Origin: Rhizobium sp. ACO-34A
GTDB lineage: Bacteria; Pseudomonadota; Alphaproteobacteria; Rhizobiales; Rhizobiaceae
Assembly: GCA_002600635.1 (NCBI GenBank)
Contig: CP021375.1
Location: 62,001 to 126,000, forward strand
Length of the DNA stretch: 64,000 nucleotides
Reading direction: 5' to 3'
This document shows, piece after piece, positions 55,934 through 64,000 of the stretch. Numbering within the stretch: position 1 is the stretch's first letter; each line of letters begins with the position of its first letter. A program made the position numbers and the translations under genes. The notes below the pieces were generated by a model. That model saw nothing but the letters and a program-made list of their open reading frames with translations. It did not search any database and was not told where the DNA came from.

Positions 55934-56743
55934 ATGCGTCCAAACTCCCTGCGTCCCGTTCTCGATTTCCGTGGCGTCAACGGCAACCGCGCCGGCGAAG
56001 ACCGGTTCCAGCTTCTGGCGGCGATCGACCGCACCGGCTCGATCGCCGCAGCCGCCAAGGTTGTCGGGATCAGTTATCGGGGCGCATGGGACGCGGTCAA
56101 TTCGCTGAACAACCTCTTTCCCCGGCCGATCGTCATCGCCAGTCCGGGTGGTCGGCATGGCGGCAGTGCCCGCGTCACGGCGGAGGGGCTGCGGGCGCTC
56201 ACCGTTCATCGGCTGCTGACTGCCTCGATCGGCGAGATCGTCGCAAATCTGGAGACCACCATTTCCGGAGACCCCACTGTTTCCTTCCCCGCCCAGTCCC
56301 TGCTTTGGAGCCCAATCATGAAAACCAGTGCTCGCAATACCTATCACGGCATCGTCACCGCCGTTCATCACGGCGCGATCAATGCCGAGGTCATGCTGAA
56401 GGTCGCCGAAGACGTTACCTTGACCGTGATGATTACCGAGCAGAGCGTCGCAAACCTCAACATCGCCCCCGGTGTCGAGGCCTATGCGCTTATCAAGGCG
56501 AGCACGCCGATCCTGATGAGAGAACCCGACAGCACGAAGACCTCGGCCCGCAACCGCATCTGTGGCACAGTCGTCTCCGTCGAACTAGGCGCCGTCAATG
56601 CCGAGGTCGTGCTCGACATCGGCGATGGCAAAACCCTCTGTGCCATCGTGACGGACGACAGCGCCGAGGCTCTCGAAATCAAACCTGGGCTTCGTCTCTG
56701 CGCCCTCATCAAAGCCTCCCATATCATCCTAGCACTCGCCTGA
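55934..56743 (+). CDS. ModE-family molybdate-responsive regulator with two TOBE domains
   Basis: This 269-aa protein has an N-terminal winged helix of the ModE type (LLAAIDRTGSIAAAAKVVGI, then SYRGAWDAVNSLNNLF) and two C-terminal TOBE/Mop domains (SARNTYHGIVTAVHHGAINA and SARNRICGTVVSVELGAVNA) that bind molybdate. It is the MopA/ModE arrangement of nitrogen-fixing alphaproteobacteria, where it controls molybdate uptake and alternative nitrogenase. Its location directly after nifQ couples molybdenum sensing to nif. The GTCGAGGTTCCC before the ATG is a fair ribosome-binding site. Confidence 0.9.
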   Translation: MRPNSLRPVLDFRGVNGNRAGEDRFQLLAAIDRTGSIAAAAKVVGISYRGAWDAVNSLNNLFPRPIVIASPGGRHGGSARVTAEGLRALTVHRLLTASIGEIVANLETTISGDPTVSFPAQSLLWSPIMKTSARNTYHGIVTAVHHGAINAEVMLKVAEDVTLTVMITEQSVANLNIAPGVEAYALIKASTPILMREPDSTKTSARNRICGTVVSVELGAVNAEVVLDIGDGKTLCAIVTDDSAEALEIKPGLRLCALIKASHIILALA

Positions 56744-56858
56744 AATGCGTGTCTGTAACACTCTGGAAGCTGCAGTCAGGTGGCTTTCGGAAACGCTTGT
56801 ACTGGCTGCCAAGGCTATTTTCTTTCGGTCGTCGACAAGATTGAATTGATATCTAACG

Positions 56859-57666
56859 GGCATCGTCAACTTAACGGAATGTGGAACTCGATGTGCGATG
56901 ACGGGCCATGACAGAGCCTAATCCACTATATCGCCGCCATCGCTTTCCCGCTGAAATCATTGCCCACGCCGTGTGGCTCTATTTCTGCTTCCCTCTCAGC
57001 CTGCGAATGGTCGAGGATCTGCTGGCTGCCCGTGGAGTCGTTGTCTCGCATCAAACGGTCCGGCTGTGGGCGGAGAAATTCGGGCGGACCTTCGCCAACG
57101 AGATCCGCCGCCGTTCAGTTGGTCGGCTCGGCGACAAGTGGCATCTCGATGAGGCCGTCGTTTCGATCCGTGGCAAGAAGCACTGGCTCTGGCGCGCTGT
57201 GGATCAGGACGGTTTCGTTCTGGAGGTGCTGGTGCAAAGCCGCCGTAATGCCAAGGCGGCCAAGCGCCTGATGCGCAAGCTGTTGAAGGGTCAAGGACGA
57301 GCGCCGCGGGTGATGGTCACCGACAAGCTTCGCTCCTACGATGCCGCAAAGCGGGAGATCATGCCGGGTGTCGAGCATCGCTCACACAAGGGCCTGAATA
57401 ATCGGGCGGAGAACTCCCATCAGCCAATCCGACGGCGAGAGCGGATTATGAAACGCTTCAAGTCAAGGCGACATCTTCAGCGTTTCGTCTCCATCCATGA
57501 TCCCATCGCCAACCTGTTCCACATCCCCCGCCACGACATCTCCTCCGGCCATCATCGCGAATTGCGTTCAGCCGCGATGAAACTATGGGCGAAAATCGCC
57601 CGAGCGTGACCGACAAACTCGGCCAGCGTCATGGCCTGTCCTCGTCGCCGTTAAGTTTACGATGCC
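56859..57666 (+). mobile_element. IS6-family insertion sequence, 808 bp
   Basis: Terminal inverted repeats GGCATCGTCAACTTAACGG at the left and the reverse complement of GGCATCGTAAACTTAACGG at the right (18/19 identical) flank one transposase gene. The flanking octamers are not duplicated (ATCTAACG on the left, GTACCAGC on the right), so the two ends probably come from a co-integrate or deletion event. Its right end abuts a gene that has lost its start. Confidence 0.9.
56908..57609 (+). CDS. IS6-family transposase
   Basis: This 233-aa transposase has the N-terminal RHRFPAEIIAHAVWLYFCFP segment and the DDE domain: WHLDEAVVSIRGKKHWLWRA (first Asp), MVTDKLRSYDAAK (second Asp) and HKGLNNRAENSHQPIRRRER (Glu). 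It is intact and of typical length. IS6 elements move by replicative co-integration, and adjacent deletions are common. Confidence 0.93.
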   Translation: MTEPNPLYRRHRFPAEIIAHAVWLYFCFPLSLRMVEDLLAARGVVVSHQTVRLWAEKFGRTFANEIRRRSVGRLGDKWHLDEAVVSIRGKKHWLWRAVDQDGFVLEVLVQSRRNAKAAKRLMRKLLKGQGRAPRVMVTDKLRSYDAAKREIMPGVEHRSHKGLNNRAENSHQPIRRRERIMKRFKSRRHLQRFVSIHDPIANLFHIPRHDISSGHHRELRSAAMKLWAKIARA

Positions 57667-58662
57667 GTACCAGCTCTTGCCGACGGCACCGTAACCATCC
57701 TCTCTCCCGGCGGTTCCGTTCAGGCCGGCGGCAAGGCCGCACTTTGGGGCCCTGCCGGCAAGGCGCTCGGCATTACGGTCAAGGAAGAAACCACGGACGA
57801 GGGCCTGCCGGCCGTGCGCCTGCAGGTCGGTTCGGGCGCGGTTACCTCCGACATCGTTTTCCTTGCAGATTACGAGGGCTTTCTTGGCGGACGCGACGGC
57901 CTGCTCGAGCCCATCGACTATTCCGTCATCGACAAGTCCAAGTTCCTCCCCGGCACGACATCCGACTACTGCGTCGGCGTCTACGGTTATGCGACCGTGA
58001 TGGCCTGGAACACCAAAACCTACACAGGCGATCAGCCGCAGAACTGGAAGGACTTCTTCGATACCCAGAAGTTCCCCGGCAAGCGCGCCATGCGTTCCAA
58101 TGCCGAAACCCAGGTGGAGGCAGCGCTCTTGGGCGACGGTGTCGATCCAAAGGATCTCTATGCGGTGATGGCGACGGACGAGGGCCTTGAGCGCGCCATG
58201 AACAAGATCCGCGAACTGAAGCCCAATATCTCCGTCTGGTGGTCGTCGGGCGCCCAGCATGGCCAGTTGGTCAAGGACGGTGAAGTCGACATGACGACCG
58301 GCTGGAACGGCCGTTTCCAGACCGCCCGCAAGGAGGGTGCTGCGGTGAACTACACCTTCGATCAGGGCATTCTCGCCACTGATTGCCTTGCCGTTCCGAA
58401 AGGCGCACCGAACAAGGAACTAGCGATGAAGATGATCGCCGAGATGTCGAATGCCCGCTCCCAGGCGGAGATGAGCAAGTACACCAATTACGGCCCTGTC
58501 ATCCCGGAAGCGTTCACCATTGGGGTCATCGACCCGGAAGCCGCCAAGACCTTGCCGACCAATCCCGAATATGCCGACAAGCTCGTCATCCAGAACATCG
58601 CCTGGTGGCTGGAAAACAATGACAAGGTCAAGGCCATGTACGAGGATATGATGACCGAGTGA
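57667..58662 (+). pseudogene. Polyamine-type (PotD-like) solute-binding protein, 5' end removed by IS6
   Basis: The open frame begins at the IS6 end with VPALADGTVTILSPGGSVQ, the end of a signal peptide and the start of the mature protein. It continues LADYEGFLGGRDGLLEPIDY, SVWWSSGAQHGQLVKDGEVD and KTLPTNPEYADKLVIQNIAW. About 330 codons remain and match spermidine/putrescine-type binding proteins. The native start, promoter and most of the signal peptide are lost. Internal ATGs could only give a cytoplasmic product. The transporter genes downstream are intact but may have lost their promoter. Confidence 0.85.
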
Positions 58663-58699
58663 CGCTCGGCTCCTGGTTGAAACAAGGGATGAGTTGATC

Positions 58700-59794
58700 A
58701 TGGCTTTTGCATTCAAGGAAGCGCGCCTCGCCGGCGCGCCCACCCGCCATGCTGGTGCGGATATCGAGATTTCCGCGCTGACCAAGACTTACGGCGATTT
58801 CACAGCGTTGCACGACGTCGACCTTTCGATGAAACCCGGTGAGTTCGTGGCAGTGCTCGGATCATCGGGTTCGGGAAAGAGCACATTGTTGATGGCGCTG
58901 GCCGGCTTCACCCGGCCGGATAGCGGCTCGATCCGTGTGAGGGGCAGGGAGATCCTTGCCGATCCCGCCAACAGCCGCGGTTTCGGTGTGGTGTTCCAGA
59001 ACTATGCGCTTTTTCCGCATATGTCGGTGCTGGAAAACGTCGCCTTTCCGCTCAGGCTACGCAAGGTGCCGAAGGAGGAAATCATAGGCCGAGCGGAACA
59101 GGCATTGGAAACCGTCAAGCTCGGTGGCTATGGCAGCCGCCCCATAACGGCGCTGTCCGGCGGCCAACGTCAGCGCGTGGCACTGGCGCGCGCCATCGTT
59201 TACGAACCGCAGGTGCTTTTGATGGACGAGCCGCTTTCAGCTCTCGACAAGTCCCTGCGCGAGGAGATGCAGATCGAGATCCGCGAACTCCACGACAAGC
59301 TGCATATCACCACCCTTTACGTGACGCATGACCAGCGCGAGGCGCTGACGATGGCCGACCGCATCGCGGTGATGAGCAAGGGCCGGATCATGCAGATCGA
59401 TACCCCTGAACGTATCTATCGCGAACCGTCGAACGAATTCGTTGCCCGTTTTCTTGGCGAGGCGGTGGTTTTCAGCCGGGCGGAGGCCGAACGCTGCTTT
59501 TCCGGTGTGCCGTTGGCGTCCGGTCCCGGCCAGGAACTGGTCATGGTTCGGAGCGAGGATTTCCGGCTTGAACCGGTCTCCGGTGAGCACTGCCACCAGA
59601 TGGAGGCCACCATTCACGCGGTTGTCTTTCAGGGCGACAGCTGGCTGGTCCAGCTCGTGACGGCCACCGGCCAACCTGTCAGTGCGCGTATCCAGCGGGC
59701 CGACGCGACGCGGATCGGGGACCTGTCGGCGGGCAGCGATGCGGTCTTTCATATTCGCCAGAGTGATACCCATTTCATACGGGCGGACAGATGA
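58700..59794 (+). CDS. Polyamine-type ABC importer ATP-binding protein (PotA-like)
   Basis: This 364-aa ATPase has Walker A GSSGSGKST (about residues 54-62), the signature LSGGQRQRVALARA and Walker B LLMDEPLSALD. A C-terminal TOBE-like domain runs from about residue 270. ATG 58700 follows AGGGATGAG. It powers the PotB/PotC-like permeases immediately downstream; its stop overlaps the next start. Confidence 0.92.
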   Translation: MAFAFKEARLAGAPTRHAGADIEISALTKTYGDFTALHDVDLSMKPGEFVAVLGSSGSGKSTLLMALAGFTRPDSGSIRVRGREILADPANSRGFGVVFQNYALFPHMSVLENVAFPLRLRKVPKEEIIGRAEQALETVKLGGYGSRPITALSGGQRQRVALARAIVYEPQVLLMDEPLSALDKSLREEMQIEIRELHDKLHITTLYVTHDQREALTMADRIAVMSKGRIMQIDTPERIYREPSNEFVARFLGEAVVFSRAEAERCFSGVPLASGPGQELVMVRSEDFRLEPVSGEHCHQMEATIHAVVFQGDSWLVQLVTATGQPVSARIQRADATRIGDLSAGSDAVFHIRQSDTHFIRADR

Positions 59795-60711
59795 CGCGAC
59801 AGACGGTCCAGACACTTCCGGCAAGTGCCGGTCCCTTGCGTACCGATGGCCGGCCTTCAGGCCTGTTCGGTCCCGCGCTGAAACCCTATCTCGGCATCGC
59901 GCCGGGTATCGCCATCGTTTTTCTCTGCGTGGCCTTGCCCTGCCTCTGGCTTCTCTATCTTTCAGCCTTCAACGATGCCGGTCAGGTGAGCGTCGTCAAT
60001 TATGAGCGCCTTGTCGAACAGGTCAGCTATCGCCGCATCTTCTTGACGACTTTTGTCGTCAGCCTGGAAACGGTACTCTGCTGCCTTGTTCTCGGCGTGC
60101 CGCTTGCCACCTTCATCTCGGCTCTGAAGCCGCGCATTGCGGCCCTGTTCGTTGGAGCCATCCTCTTTCCGCTCTGGACCTCGCTTCTGGTGCGTGCCTA
60201 TGCTTGGCTCGTCATCCTGCAACGCAACGGGCTCATCAATACCTGGCTCATCTCGGCGGGCGTGATCGACGAACCCCTGCCTCTTGCATTCAACACATTC
60301 GCAACCGTGCTCGGCATGACCCACATAATGCTGCCGATCTTCCTGTTGCCGGTGATCGGTGCGATGCGCGGCATAGATCGCAGTATGATCCGGGCAGCAG
60401 CCAGCATGGGTGCCTCACGCGCCTACACCTATCGCAAGGTTTTCCTGCCGCTTGCCCTGCCGGGCATTATTGCTGGTGCGACGCTGGTCTTCGTCATGAG
60501 CCTCGGCTTCTATGTGACCCCGGCCATTCTAGGCGGCGGCACGGTGCAAGTCATTTCCATGCGCATCGCCAGAAGCCTCTCCACCTATTCCAACTTCGGG
60601 GCCGCGGCCGCTATCGGCGTCGTGCTGCTCGCATCCACATTCGTCCTTCTCGGCATCAGTCTGCTCATTCGCCGGCTGATACGGGGCAGCTCAGGAGAAA
60701 GCCATGCTTGA
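59791..60711 (+). CDS. Polyamine-type ABC importer permease (PotB-like)
   Basis: This 306-aa inner-membrane protein has an N-terminal helix (GIAIVFLCVALPCLWLLYLS) and a six-helix transport domain with EAA loop MIRAAASMGASRAYTYRKVF. It overlaps the ATPase stop and the next permease start. It forms the channel with the PotC-like protein. Confidence 0.92.
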   Translation: MTRQTVQTLPASAGPLRTDGRPSGLFGPALKPYLGIAPGIAIVFLCVALPCLWLLYLSAFNDAGQVSVVNYERLVEQVSYRRIFLTTFVVSLETVLCCLVLGVPLATFISALKPRIAALFVGAILFPLWTSLLVRAYAWLVILQRNGLINTWLISAGVIDEPLPLAFNTFATVLGMTHIMLPIFLLPVIGAMRGIDRSMIRAAASMGASRAYTYRKVFLPLALPGIIAGATLVFVMSLGFYVTPAILGGGTVQVISMRIARSLSTYSNFGAAAAIGVVLLASTFVLLGISLLIRRLIRGSSGESHA

Positions 60712-61507
60712 CGGTTTCGCCGAAAACAGACTTCTGAGTTGGGCGGGATGGATCTTCGCGCTGGCTATGATGCTCTTTCTTATCGCCCCATCGCTGATCG
60801 TCGTGCCGATGTCGTTCTCCTCATCGGATTATCTTGAGTTTCCACCACGCGATTTCTCGCTGCGCTGGTACGAAGGCTTCTTCCACTCGCTGGCATGGCT
60901 GCAGGCGATGCGCGCTTCGCTCGTAGCGGCGGTTCTGACGGCGGTTATCTCCGTTCCGGTCGGTACGCTCGCCGCTTACGCCACGCGTCAGTTGCCGCTC
61001 AAGGTGAAGATGGCTGTCGGTGCGTTCCTGCTGACGCCGGCCATCGTGCCGTCCATTCTCGTGGCAATCGGTTATTTCTTCGTGCTGGCGCAATTGGGGC
61101 TGGTCGGCAGCATGACAGGTCTGGTGCTGGGACACGTAGCGCTGGCAATCCCGGTCGTCTTCGTCATCATGACGTCGGCGTTTGCGGGCTTCGATCCCAA
61201 TCAGGAACTGGCGGCAGAAAGCCTCGGCGCCGGCCGGATGATCGTCTGGAAGGACGTCATCATTCCGCAGATACGGGGATCGCTGTTCGCTTCGGCGCTG
61301 CTCGCTTTCGTCACCTCGCTCGATGAGGTGGTGATTGCGATGTTCATCTCCGCCGGCACCAACGCGACCCTGCCGAAGGTGATGTTCAGCGCGCTGCGCG
61401 ACAAGATCGACCCGACGGTCGCTGCCATTTCCACCATGCTGATCTCAATAGCGGTGCTGGCGGTAATCGCCCTGCTGCGTTCCGGGCCGAAGCAGGATCC
61501 CACCTGA
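60704..61507 (+). CDS. Polyamine-type ABC importer permease (PotC-like)
   Basis: This 267-aa inner-membrane protein has six predicted helices and the EAA loop ELAAESLGAGRMIVWKDVII. The family motif PSLIVVPMSFSSSDYLEFPP lies near the N-terminus. The eight-base overlap with the previous gene indicates translational coupling. It is followed 40 bases later by a GMC oxidoreductase gene. Confidence 0.92.
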   Translation: MLDGFAENRLLSWAGWIFALAMMLFLIAPSLIVVPMSFSSSDYLEFPPRDFSLRWYEGFFHSLAWLQAMRASLVAAVLTAVISVPVGTLAAYATRQLPLKVKMAVGAFLLTPAIVPSILVAIGYFFVLAQLGLVGSMTGLVLGHVALAIPVVFVIMTSAFAGFDPNQELAAESLGAGRMIVWKDVIIPQIRGSLFASALLAFVTSLDEVVIAMFISAGTNATLPKVMFSALRDKIDPTVAAISTMLISIAVLAVIALLRSGPKQDPT

Positions 61508-61547
61508 CCGCATGCCCGCCGGACTTTTCGAGACATTCGAGGTTACA

Positions 61548-63194
61548 ATGAACGATCACCAGACTACCGCCCGGCTTGACGGCGGCCCCTATGATTTCAT
61601 CGTCATCGGAGCGGGCTCGGCTGGCAGTGTGCTTGCTGCCCGGTTGAGCGAGAGCGGCCGCCATCGCGTGCTGCTTCTCGAGGCAGGCCCGAGTGATGCC
61701 AATCCATGGATTCACCTGCCGCTCGGCTATTCCAAGCTCTACACCGATCCGCGCTACAACTGGATGTATGAGAGCGAGCCGGAAAAGGGCATGAACGGTC
61801 GCAATACATACCAGCCGCGCGGCAAGGTGCTTGGCGGGTCCAGTTCGATCAACGGGATGATGTATGTCCGCGGCAATAAGCTGGATTTCGACGACTGGGC
61901 AAAAGCTGGATGTACCGGCTGGTCCTATGCCGACGTGCTGCCATACTTCATCAAGGCAGAGGACCAGTCGCGCGGAGCCAACCCCTATCACGGGGTCGGC
62001 GGCCCGCTGAAGGTTTCCGATCAGTCGTTCGACCACGAGTTGCCCAACGCTCTATGCGCCGCCGCGCGCCAGGCCGGTCTTGCCGATAATCCCGACTTCA
62101 ATGGCGAGGCGCAGGATGGCTTCGGTTACTACCAGATGAACATCCACAAGGGCCGGCGCTGGAGCGCTGCGCGCGGATATCTCAAACCTGTCCGCCGCCG
62201 CGCCAACCTGCGCATCTTGACGGGTGCCGTTGCGGAGAAGCTCATCGTCGATAACGGCGCGGTGCGTGGCGTCCGCTTCCGGCTCAATGGCCGAAGCCTC
62301 GTTGCCGAGGGACGCGAAACCATCATTTCCGCCGGCACGATCGCCTCGCCGCAACTGCTGATGCTCTCGGGTATCGGCCCTGCTGCGCAGCTCGCCGAAC
62401 ATGGCATCGCCTGCGTACTCGACAATCCCAATGTCGGGCAGAATTTGCAGGACCACACCTGTATCCAGCTCATGTTCCGCTGCACGAAGCCGATAACCAT
62501 CAACGACATGGCCAACAGCTTCCTTCGCAAGACGGCAAGTGCGTTGCAATATGCGGTGCTGCGCAAAGGTTATCTGGCGGAAACCGGTATCTATGTCGGT
62601 GGCTTCGCCAGAAGTGACGCGCAACAGGACCGGCCGGACGTGCAGATGGCGATGGCTGCATGGAGCGTTGCGGAACGCACTGTCAAAGGCGCGCGTCAGC
62701 ACCCGTTTTCCGGCTTCAGCTTCAGTCCGGAACATGTTGCGCCCGAGGCGCGCGGAGCAATCACCCTGCGTTCCGCCGATCCCACGGCTAGGCCGCATAT
62801 TCGCTTCAACTTCTTCCAGACGGAATACGACATCAAAGCCATGCTGTTCGGCATCCGGCTGGTGCGCCAGATTACCGGACAGCCGGCAATGCAGCCCTAT
62901 ATCGCGATGGAAATCCAGCCCGGCCGCGAGGTGTCCAGTGACGAGGAACTGATCGAGTTCATTCGCGACAAGGCCGGCTCCGACATCCATGCCGTCGGCA
63001 CCTGCCGCATGGGCGTTGACGGGACGGCCGTGGTAGATCCGCGACTACGCGTTATCGGCGTCGCCGGGCTGCGAGTGGTCGACGCTTCCGTTATGCCGCG
63101 AGTGGTGCGTGGCAATACCCATGCTGCAACCGTGATGATCGCCGAAAAGGCGTCCGACATGATCCTGGAAGATGCACGGCTGGGCGGATCGTAG
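61548..63194 (+). CDS. GMC-family flavin oxidoreductase (choline dehydrogenase-like)
   Basis: This 548-aa enzyme has the FAD-binding motif DFIVIGAGSAGSVLAARLSE near residue 14 and GMC signature GKVLGGSSSINGMMYVRGNK. The C-terminal His-containing GTCRMGVDGTAVVDPRLRVI and RVVDASVMPRVVRGNTHA follow. Members oxidise alcohols such as choline. ATG 61548 follows GAGGTTACA. It lies in one unit with the PotABC-like transporter, so the imported substrate is probably an alcohol-bearing compound. Confidence 0.9.
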   Translation: MNDHQTTARLDGGPYDFIVIGAGSAGSVLAARLSESGRHRVLLLEAGPSDANPWIHLPLGYSKLYTDPRYNWMYESEPEKGMNGRNTYQPRGKVLGGSSSINGMMYVRGNKLDFDDWAKAGCTGWSYADVLPYFIKAEDQSRGANPYHGVGGPLKVSDQSFDHELPNALCAAARQAGLADNPDFNGEAQDGFGYYQMNIHKGRRWSAARGYLKPVRRRANLRILTGAVAEKLIVDNGAVRGVRFRLNGRSLVAEGRETIISAGTIASPQLLMLSGIGPAAQLAEHGIACVLDNPNVGQNLQDHTCIQLMFRCTKPITINDMANSFLRKTASALQYAVLRKGYLAETGIYVGGFARSDAQQDRPDVQMAMAAWSVAERTVKGARQHPFSGFSFSPEHVAPEARGAITLRSADPTARPHIRFNFFQTEYDIKAMLFGIRLVRQITGQPAMQPYIAMEIQPGREVSSDEELIEFIRDKAGSDIHAVGTCRMGVDGTAVVDPRLRVIGVAGLRVVDASVMPRVVRGNTHAATVMIAEKASDMILEDARLGGS

Positions 63195-63839
63195 ATTGAG
63201 GATTGGCCAAAGGGTTAAAGAACGTCACTTCGCTCCTCGCAGGCATTTCTTCTGAACGCTACTGAGTCGAAAGAAATCTATCGAGGCCGAATTTGGCGAG
63301 ACTGAAACAAGACACACGCATTTTGTCCAACGGCATGGAGGTTCACGCCGTTGGATGGAGCGCGCCGGTTATCTATCGGCACAGTCGACGGCAATTTGGC
63401 TGACCATATCAACATTCAACTTGAGAGCCGGGTTTCGCCAGTTGTGAGGACTGACAAGACGCTGCTCGATATCCAGATCGGTTTGGCTGAAGTGGTCCTC
63501 CATCGAATATGGGCATAAAAACCGAGGAACGACATTGGAATGAACTACGTGATGTCTAGCCGCCCGCCGGCGGCAAGCTTAGGCGAGCCGGCTTGGTCGG
63601 TGGCTGACATCACCGTATTGCCCCTTCGATTTCGTCACGCAATCTCTTCAGCTCCGCAAGAGCTTGCGTCAGATGCTCGCCCTCCATACGTTGCGAAATG
63701 GCGCTGGCGGCGATGTCACGTTGTTCTGGAAATGACGGAATGAGCCTTGCCCTTTGAAATCAGAAAGATGCGCCGGTCGCGGCATTCCACTGCGCCATGG
63801 CGCGAATACGATGAATGTGAGTGGCAAGTGCTGATCGCT
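63195..63839. other. Intergenic region, no confident gene
   Basis: No convincing gene was seen. A minus-strand frame at about 63610-63748 (RLRDEIEGAIR near its end) is protein-like but has no start and no recognised family. It may be a remnant next to the IS6 fragment. Confidence 0.4.
63326..63355 (+). terminator. Hairpin after the GMC gene
   Basis: TCCAACGGC and GCCGTTGGA pair around 12 bases. There is no T run, so termination is only possible. Confidence 0.3.
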
Positions 63840-64000
63840 TCCCGGCGCGTATTTCTGGACCCAGCGATAGATCGTGGAATGATCGACGCCTACACCTCGT
63901 TCGCCCATCATCTGCTCGAGATCGCGATAGCTTACCCCATGGCGGCAATACCAGCGAACCGCCCACAAAATCACTTCACCCTGAAAGTGACGCCACTTGA
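63840..64000 (-). pseudogene. IS6-family transposase fragment at the window edge
   Basis: Read from the right edge the frame gives KWRHFQGEVILWAVRWYC then SYRDLEQMMGERGVGVDHS and TIYRWVQKYAP, the classic N-terminal DNA-binding segment of IS6 transposases. After YAP the family sequence stops and unrelated sequence follows, so the gene is broken internally. The start of the gene may lie just beyond the window. It differs from the IS6 copy at 56908. Confidence 0.8.

Overview
The window looks like part of a plasmid or chromosomal accessory region of a Rhizobiales bacterium, most likely Rhizobiaceae. The grounds are high-GC coding sequence, a rhizobial-type NifA with the complete C-X11-C-X19-C-X4-C motif, the fixABCX set, and many peptide/polyamine-type ABC transporters. 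No nod genes, rRNA, tRNA or CRISPR array were seen. nifV and nifQ are present, which fits nitrogen fixation that does not depend on a plant host supplying homocitrate (inference).

Layout. 1-1500: decayed genes (frameshifted epsilon-type exonuclease, SH3-type protein pseudogene) and one small membrane protein. 1542-11542: a catabolic locus. A dipeptide-type ABC importer lies on the minus strand, divergent from an RpiR regulator, an N-formylglutamate amidohydrolase-family protein, an FAD oxidoreductase and an aldehyde dehydrogenase. 11543-21640: a gene graveyard with a conflict-system flavour. It holds IS630 debris, a broken DUF4365 gene, a decayed IS3 element, a truncated ThiF/E1 gene, and two convergent DprA-like plus phosphoribosyltransferase gene pairs. 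One pair is intact (minus strand). The other is destroyed by an IS66 insertion with a perfect 8-bp target duplication. 21632-29722: a minus-strand operon for an amide or peptide-like substrate (ABC importer, GlcG/HbpS-like protein, amidase, XRE-cupin regulator, remnant of a hydantoinase gene). A 953-bp segment covering parts of the GlcG-like and amidase genes is repeated in inverted orientation at 29936-30888, so the four-kilobase transporter core lies between inverted repeats. 30889-31510: fragments of an ABC exporter and a cytochrome P450.

31700-56750: a compact nitrogen-fixation island. nifB-fdxN-LRV-nifZ-nifT-SIR2-like run on the plus strand. nifA, fixXCBA and nifW-cysE-nifV-nifS-nifU-like-iscA-like are on the minus strand. 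nifHDK-nifE-nifN-nifX-DUF269-CCE_0567-fdxB-nifQ are on the plus strand, followed by a ModE/TOBE molybdate regulator. Four clear sigma-54 promoters of the TGGCAC-N5-(T/A)TG type (nifB, fixA, iscA-like, nifH) each have a TGT-N10-ACA NifA site upstream, and a fifth weaker pair precedes the ModE gene. NifH/D/K form nitrogenase. NifB, E, N, V, X and Q build FeMo-cofactor. NifS, the NifU-like and IscA-like proteins and CysE supply Fe-S clusters and cysteine. FixABCX and the ferredoxins deliver electrons. nifN carries an apparent one-base frameshift.

56859-64000: an IS6 element that cuts off the 5' end of a polyamine-type binding protein gene, the remaining ABC genes, a GMC oxidoreductase, and another IS6-type transposase fragment at the right edge.
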